A DNA stretch of 64,000 nucleotides from assembly GCF_032918005.1 (NCBI RefSeq), contig NZ_CP136628.1, positions 6,991,501 through 7,055,500 on the forward strand. The letters are read 5' to 3'. This document shows positions 61,822 to 64,000 of the stretch, one piece after another (the first letter of the stretch is position 1; the number at the start of each line of letters is the position of its first letter). Under the pieces are notes generated by a model. That model made no database searches, was not told the origin of the DNA, and saw only the letters and a program-made list of their open reading frames with translations. Both the position numbers and the translations under genes were made by a program. This stretch comes from Bradyrhizobium sp. NDS-1 (GTDB lineage Bacteria; Pseudomonadota; Alphaproteobacteria; Rhizobiales; Xanthobacteraceae).

Positions 61822-63291
61822 CTACTGGAACGCGACTTCGGCGAAACTGCGGAGCTTTCGCGAATGCAGCCGCTCCGATTCCTGCTGCTTGAGCCGCTCC
61901 AGCGCCTTCAGGCCGATCTCGAGATGTTGGCCCACGCGGCGGCGGTAGAATTCGCTGGCCATGCCGGCGAGCTTGATCTCGCCGTGCAGCGGCTTGTCGG
62001 AGACGCAGAGCAGCGTGCCGTAGGGCACGCGGAAGCGGTATCCATTGGCGGCGATCGCGGCCGATTCCATGTCGAGCGCGACCGCGCGCGATTGCGACAG
62101 GCGGCGGATCACCTCAGGACCGCTGATCTCCCAATTGCGATTGTCGACGCTCGCGACGGTGCCCGTGCGCATCAGCCGCTTCAGCTCGAAACCTTCCAGC
62201 CCGGTGACGTCCTCGACCGCCTCCTCGAGCGCGACCTGCATCTCGGCCAGTGCCGGGATCGGCACCCAGAGCGGCAGCTCGCGGTCGAGCACGTGATCCT
62301 CGCGCACGTAGCCATGCGCGAGCACGTAGTCGCCGAGCCGCTGTGTGTTGCGCAGGCCGGCGCAATGGCCGAGCATCAGCCACGCATGCGGGCGCAGCAC
62401 CGCGACGTGGTCGGTGACGTTGCGCGCGTTGGACGGACCGGTGCCGATGTTGATCAGGGTGATGCCGCGATAGCCCGGCGCGACCAGGTGGAAGGCCGGC
62501 ATTTGCGGCGTGCGCGCAGGCGCGCCCCCGCTGATCGCGCCACCGCTGCGCGTGATGACATTGCCGGGCGCGACGAAGGCTTCGAGGCCGGCTTCGCCGG
62601 ACTGGAGCCGCTGCTGGCAGGCTTGCGCAAATGCGTCGACATAGAACTGGTAGTTGGTGAAGATTACGAAGTTCTGGAAATGCTCGGGATCGGTGCCGGT
62701 GTAATGATAGAGGCGGCGCAGCGAGTAATCGACGCGAGCCGCACGAAAAAGCGACAGCGGCTCGGGCGCGCCCGGCTGCAGCTCAAACGTGCCGTCGGCG
62801 ATGGAATCGTCCATCGTCGCGAGATCCGGCACGTCGAACGCATCGCGCAGCGACCGCGTCACAAGTGAATTCTCGCTGGTGGTGATGGCGGCCTCGATGT
62901 TGATGTCGCGGCGGTAGGCGAAGTGGATGGGAATCGGCTCGGAGGATTCCCCGATCTCGACAGGCACGCCATGGTTCTGGATCAGCAGCCCGATCTGTTC
63001 GACCAGATAGCTGCGGAACAGATCCGGCCGCGTGACGCTGGTCTCGTGCACGCCGGGACCGGCGACGAAGCCATAGGCGAGACGCGAATCCAGCCGCGCG
63101 TGCGTCGCGGTGGTGACGCGCACGAACGGATAGTAGGCCCGCACCCGCGTCGTGATCGCTTCGCCGCCAACATAGGCCTCGAACCGGTCGCGCAGGAACT
63201 TCGTGTTGCGCTCGTAGATCTCTTCGAGGCGGGCAACGGCAAGGGCCGCGTCGGAGAAGGATTCGGTGGCGATGGAGGGGAGAGATCGCAT
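61822..63291 (-). CDS. amn: AMP nucleosidase
   Basis: A 489-residue AMP nucleosidase, matching the size of E. coli Amn (484). The N-terminal Amn-specific domain (about 1-190) includes VRAYYPFVRVTT and FAYRRDINIEAA; the phosphorylase-fold catalytic domain has NIGTGPSNARNVTDHVAVLRPHAWLMLGHCAGLR and, near the end, AVALDMESAAIAANGYRFRVPYGTLLCVSDKPLHGEIK (Glu of DMES). It hydrolyses AMP to adenine and ribose-5-phosphate. The start ATG 63291 gives MRSLPSIATESF. Confidence 0.93.
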   Translation of the reverse strand: MRSLPSIATESFSDAALAVARLEEIYERNTKFLRDRFEAYVGGEAITTRVRAYYPFVRVTTATHARLDSRLAYGFVAGPGVHETSVTRPDLFRSYLVEQIGLLIQNHGVPVEIGESSEPIPIHFAYRRDINIEAAITTSENSLVTRSLRDAFDVPDLATMDDSIADGTFELQPGAPEPLSLFRAARVDYSLRRLYHYTGTDPEHFQNFVIFTNYQFYVDAFAQACQQRLQSGEAGLEAFVAPGNVITRSGGAISGGAPARTPQMPAFHLVAPGYRGITLINIGTGPSNARNVTDHVAVLRPHAWLMLGHCAGLRNTQRLGDYVLAHGYVREDHVLDRELPLWVPIPALAEMQVALEEAVEDVTGLEGFELKRLMRTGTVASVDNRNWEISGPEVIRRLSQSRAVALDMESAAIAANGYRFRVPYGTLLCVSDKPLHGEIKLAGMASEFYRRRVGQHLEIGLKALERLKQQESERLHSRKLRSFAEVAFQ

Positions 63292-63347
63292 GGGTCGACC
63301 GCCGGGCTGTCTGAGCTTCGAGTCGAACTATAGCAAAGAAGGCGGTG

Positions 63348-63439
63348 TCGTAGGATGGGTTAGCGCAGCATAACCCACCACTTCTGCTTCTGCTGACGCA
63401 GAAGCGGTGGGTTGCGGCTTCGCCTAACCCACCCTACGA
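63348..63439. repeat. Inverted repeat (TCGTAGGATGGGTTAG family)
   Basis: TCGTAGGATGGGTTAGCGCA on the left and CGCCTAACCCACCCTACGA on the right pair with one gap, enclosing a second stem (TAACCCACC ... GGTGGGTTG) and CTTCTGCTTC ... GCAGAAGC. This TAGGGTGGGTTAG-type palindrome is one of the commonest dispersed elements of bacterial genomes of this group; here one copy only, in the gap between amn and the secretion adaptor gene. Confidence 0.8.
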
Positions 63440-63467
63440 GATCTCCGGAATCACGCGCTTTCGCGCG

Positions 63468-64000
63468 TCACTTCTCGCGGAACGCGCGCATCAGCTGGTC
63501 GTGCAGCGGCTTCATCAGATAGGACAGCATGGTGCGGTCGCCGGTCTGGACGAAGGCTTCCACGGGCATGCCGGGAATCATCTTGACGTCGCCGAGGCGG
63601 GCGATCTCCTCGGCCGGCATCGAGACGCGGATGGTGTAGTAGCTCTGACCGGTGCGCTGGTCGGTGGTGACGTCGGGCGAGACGCGGCTGACGAGGCCGT
63701 TGAGCTCCGGCGTGGTGCGCTGGTTGAAGGCAGAGAGGCGCAGCAGCGTCTTCTGGCCGATCTGGAGCTTGTCGATGTCCACCGGGTTGACCTTGGCTTC
63801 GACCTGGAGATCGTCGGCCTGCGGCACGATCAGCATCAACGCATCGCCGGCGGTGATGACGCCGCCGACGGTGTGCACCGTCGATTGCAGCACCATGCCG
63901 TCCTGCGGCGCGCGGATGTCGATGCGGCGAAGCTGGTCTTCGGCGGCGACCTTGCGCTCGATCAGCTCGCCGATCTTGTCGTTGGTCTCGCGCAGGTCCT
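63468..64000 (-). CDS. Type I secretion membrane fusion protein (HlyD/PrtE-like), partial
   Basis: The C-terminal 176 residues of a HlyD-family periplasmic adaptor; the gene continues past the window end. It reads DLRETNDKIGELIERKVAAE (coiled-coil end), RIDIRAPQDGMVLQSTVHTVGG (lipoyl half), then the beta-barrel region IVPQADDLQVEAKVNPVDIDKLQIGQ and the end YLMKPLHDQLMRAFREK typical of PrtE/HlyD type I secretion adaptors. The ABC transporter partner is expected upstream, beyond the window. Confidence 0.88.
   Translation of the reverse strand, partial: DLRETNDKIGELIERKVAAEDQLRRIDIRAPQDGMVLQSTVHTVGGVITAGDALMLIVPQADDLQVEAKVNPVDIDKLQIGQKTLLRLSAFNQRTTPELNGLVSRVSPDVTTDQRTGQSYYTIRVSMPAEEIARLGDVKMIPGMPVEAFVQTGDRTMLSYLMKPLHDQLMRAFREK

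Overview
The window is a GC-rich chromosomal stretch from an alphaproteobacterium, most likely Bradyrhizobium or a close relative (Rhodopseudomonas/Nitrobacter group). The basis is the gene content (many CoA-thioester, GST, SDR and branched-chain-type ABC solute-binding genes), an MbfA-type ferritin-like/VIT1-like gene with an Irr-type iron control element at its promoter, DUF3775, DUF1127 and His-rich secreted proteins, and abundant short extragenic palindromes of several families. No phage, IS element, CRISPR array, integron or origin was seen, and no clear pseudogene; it reads as ordinary metabolic chromosome.

Layout. (1) 1-5550: the 3' end of an unidentified gene, a 28-bp inverted repeat, then an aromatic-acid operon: crotonase, feruloyl-CoA synthase-like ligase, 3-hydroxyacyl-CoA dehydrogenase-type SDR, 4-hydroxybenzoyl-CoA thioesterase-like protein and a periplasmic aromatic-acid-type binding protein, closed by a strong terminator. 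(2) 5600-14200: two separate divergent pairs of a GST and a WYL/YafY regulator, each with a palindrome in the shared promoter; between them a cysteine-cluster protein, a DUF3307-like membrane protein, a membrane-tethered TAXI solute-binding protein, small membrane and soluble proteins and an atypical crotonase. (3) 14250-19710: fatty acid desaturase and MetX-like acyltransferase/hydrolase behind a perfect palindrome, a zinc-ribbon metallo-beta-lactamase-fold protein with a degenerate metal motif, an MFS transporter and an AraC regulator. (4) 19749-23569: acyl-CoA ligase and FadR-type GntR regulator divergent from a solute-binding protein, with two copies of a TTGTC-G-GACAA operator. (5) 23811-28764: a tripartite HlyD / RbbA-like double ATPase-permease / ABC-2 permease exporter operon. 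(6) 28899-32728: a 1027-residue class III cyclase-AAA ATPase-TPR protein and an orphan protein. (7) 32845-35820: Old Yellow Enzyme plus quinone oxidoreductase operon divergent from an HxlR regulator with tandem 19-bp operators, then initiator tRNA-fMet. (8) 36312-50681: a plus-strand run of oxidoreductases and hydrolases (GMC oxidoreductase, SDR, two lactonase-like MBL proteins, FAH-family hydrolase, GST, serine hydrolase, epoxide hydrolase, MbfA, amidase, SnoaL-like protein), followed by a minus-strand Zn alcohol dehydrogenase. (9) 50726-58006: AidB-like acyl-CoA dehydrogenase, an SDR without the catalytic Tyr, a PaaG-like crotonase, GNAT, DUF1127, LysR and an MHS-type transporter. (10) 58063-64000: an operon of two ACMSD-like amidohydrolases and a Rieske ferredoxin, a CinA C-terminal-type deamidase, AMP nucleosidase and a truncated type I secretion adaptor.

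The common theme is uptake, CoA activation and breakdown of aromatic/aliphatic acids and detoxification of electrophiles, organised as many small units each under a local regulator. The most checkable observations are the operators (GntR x2, HxlR x2, WYL x2, an Irr element, an orphan palindrome), a variant initiator tRNA, several enzymes that keep their fold but lack canonical catalytic residues, and the dual-anchored TAXI protein. All family assignments come from reading motifs by eye; no database search was run.
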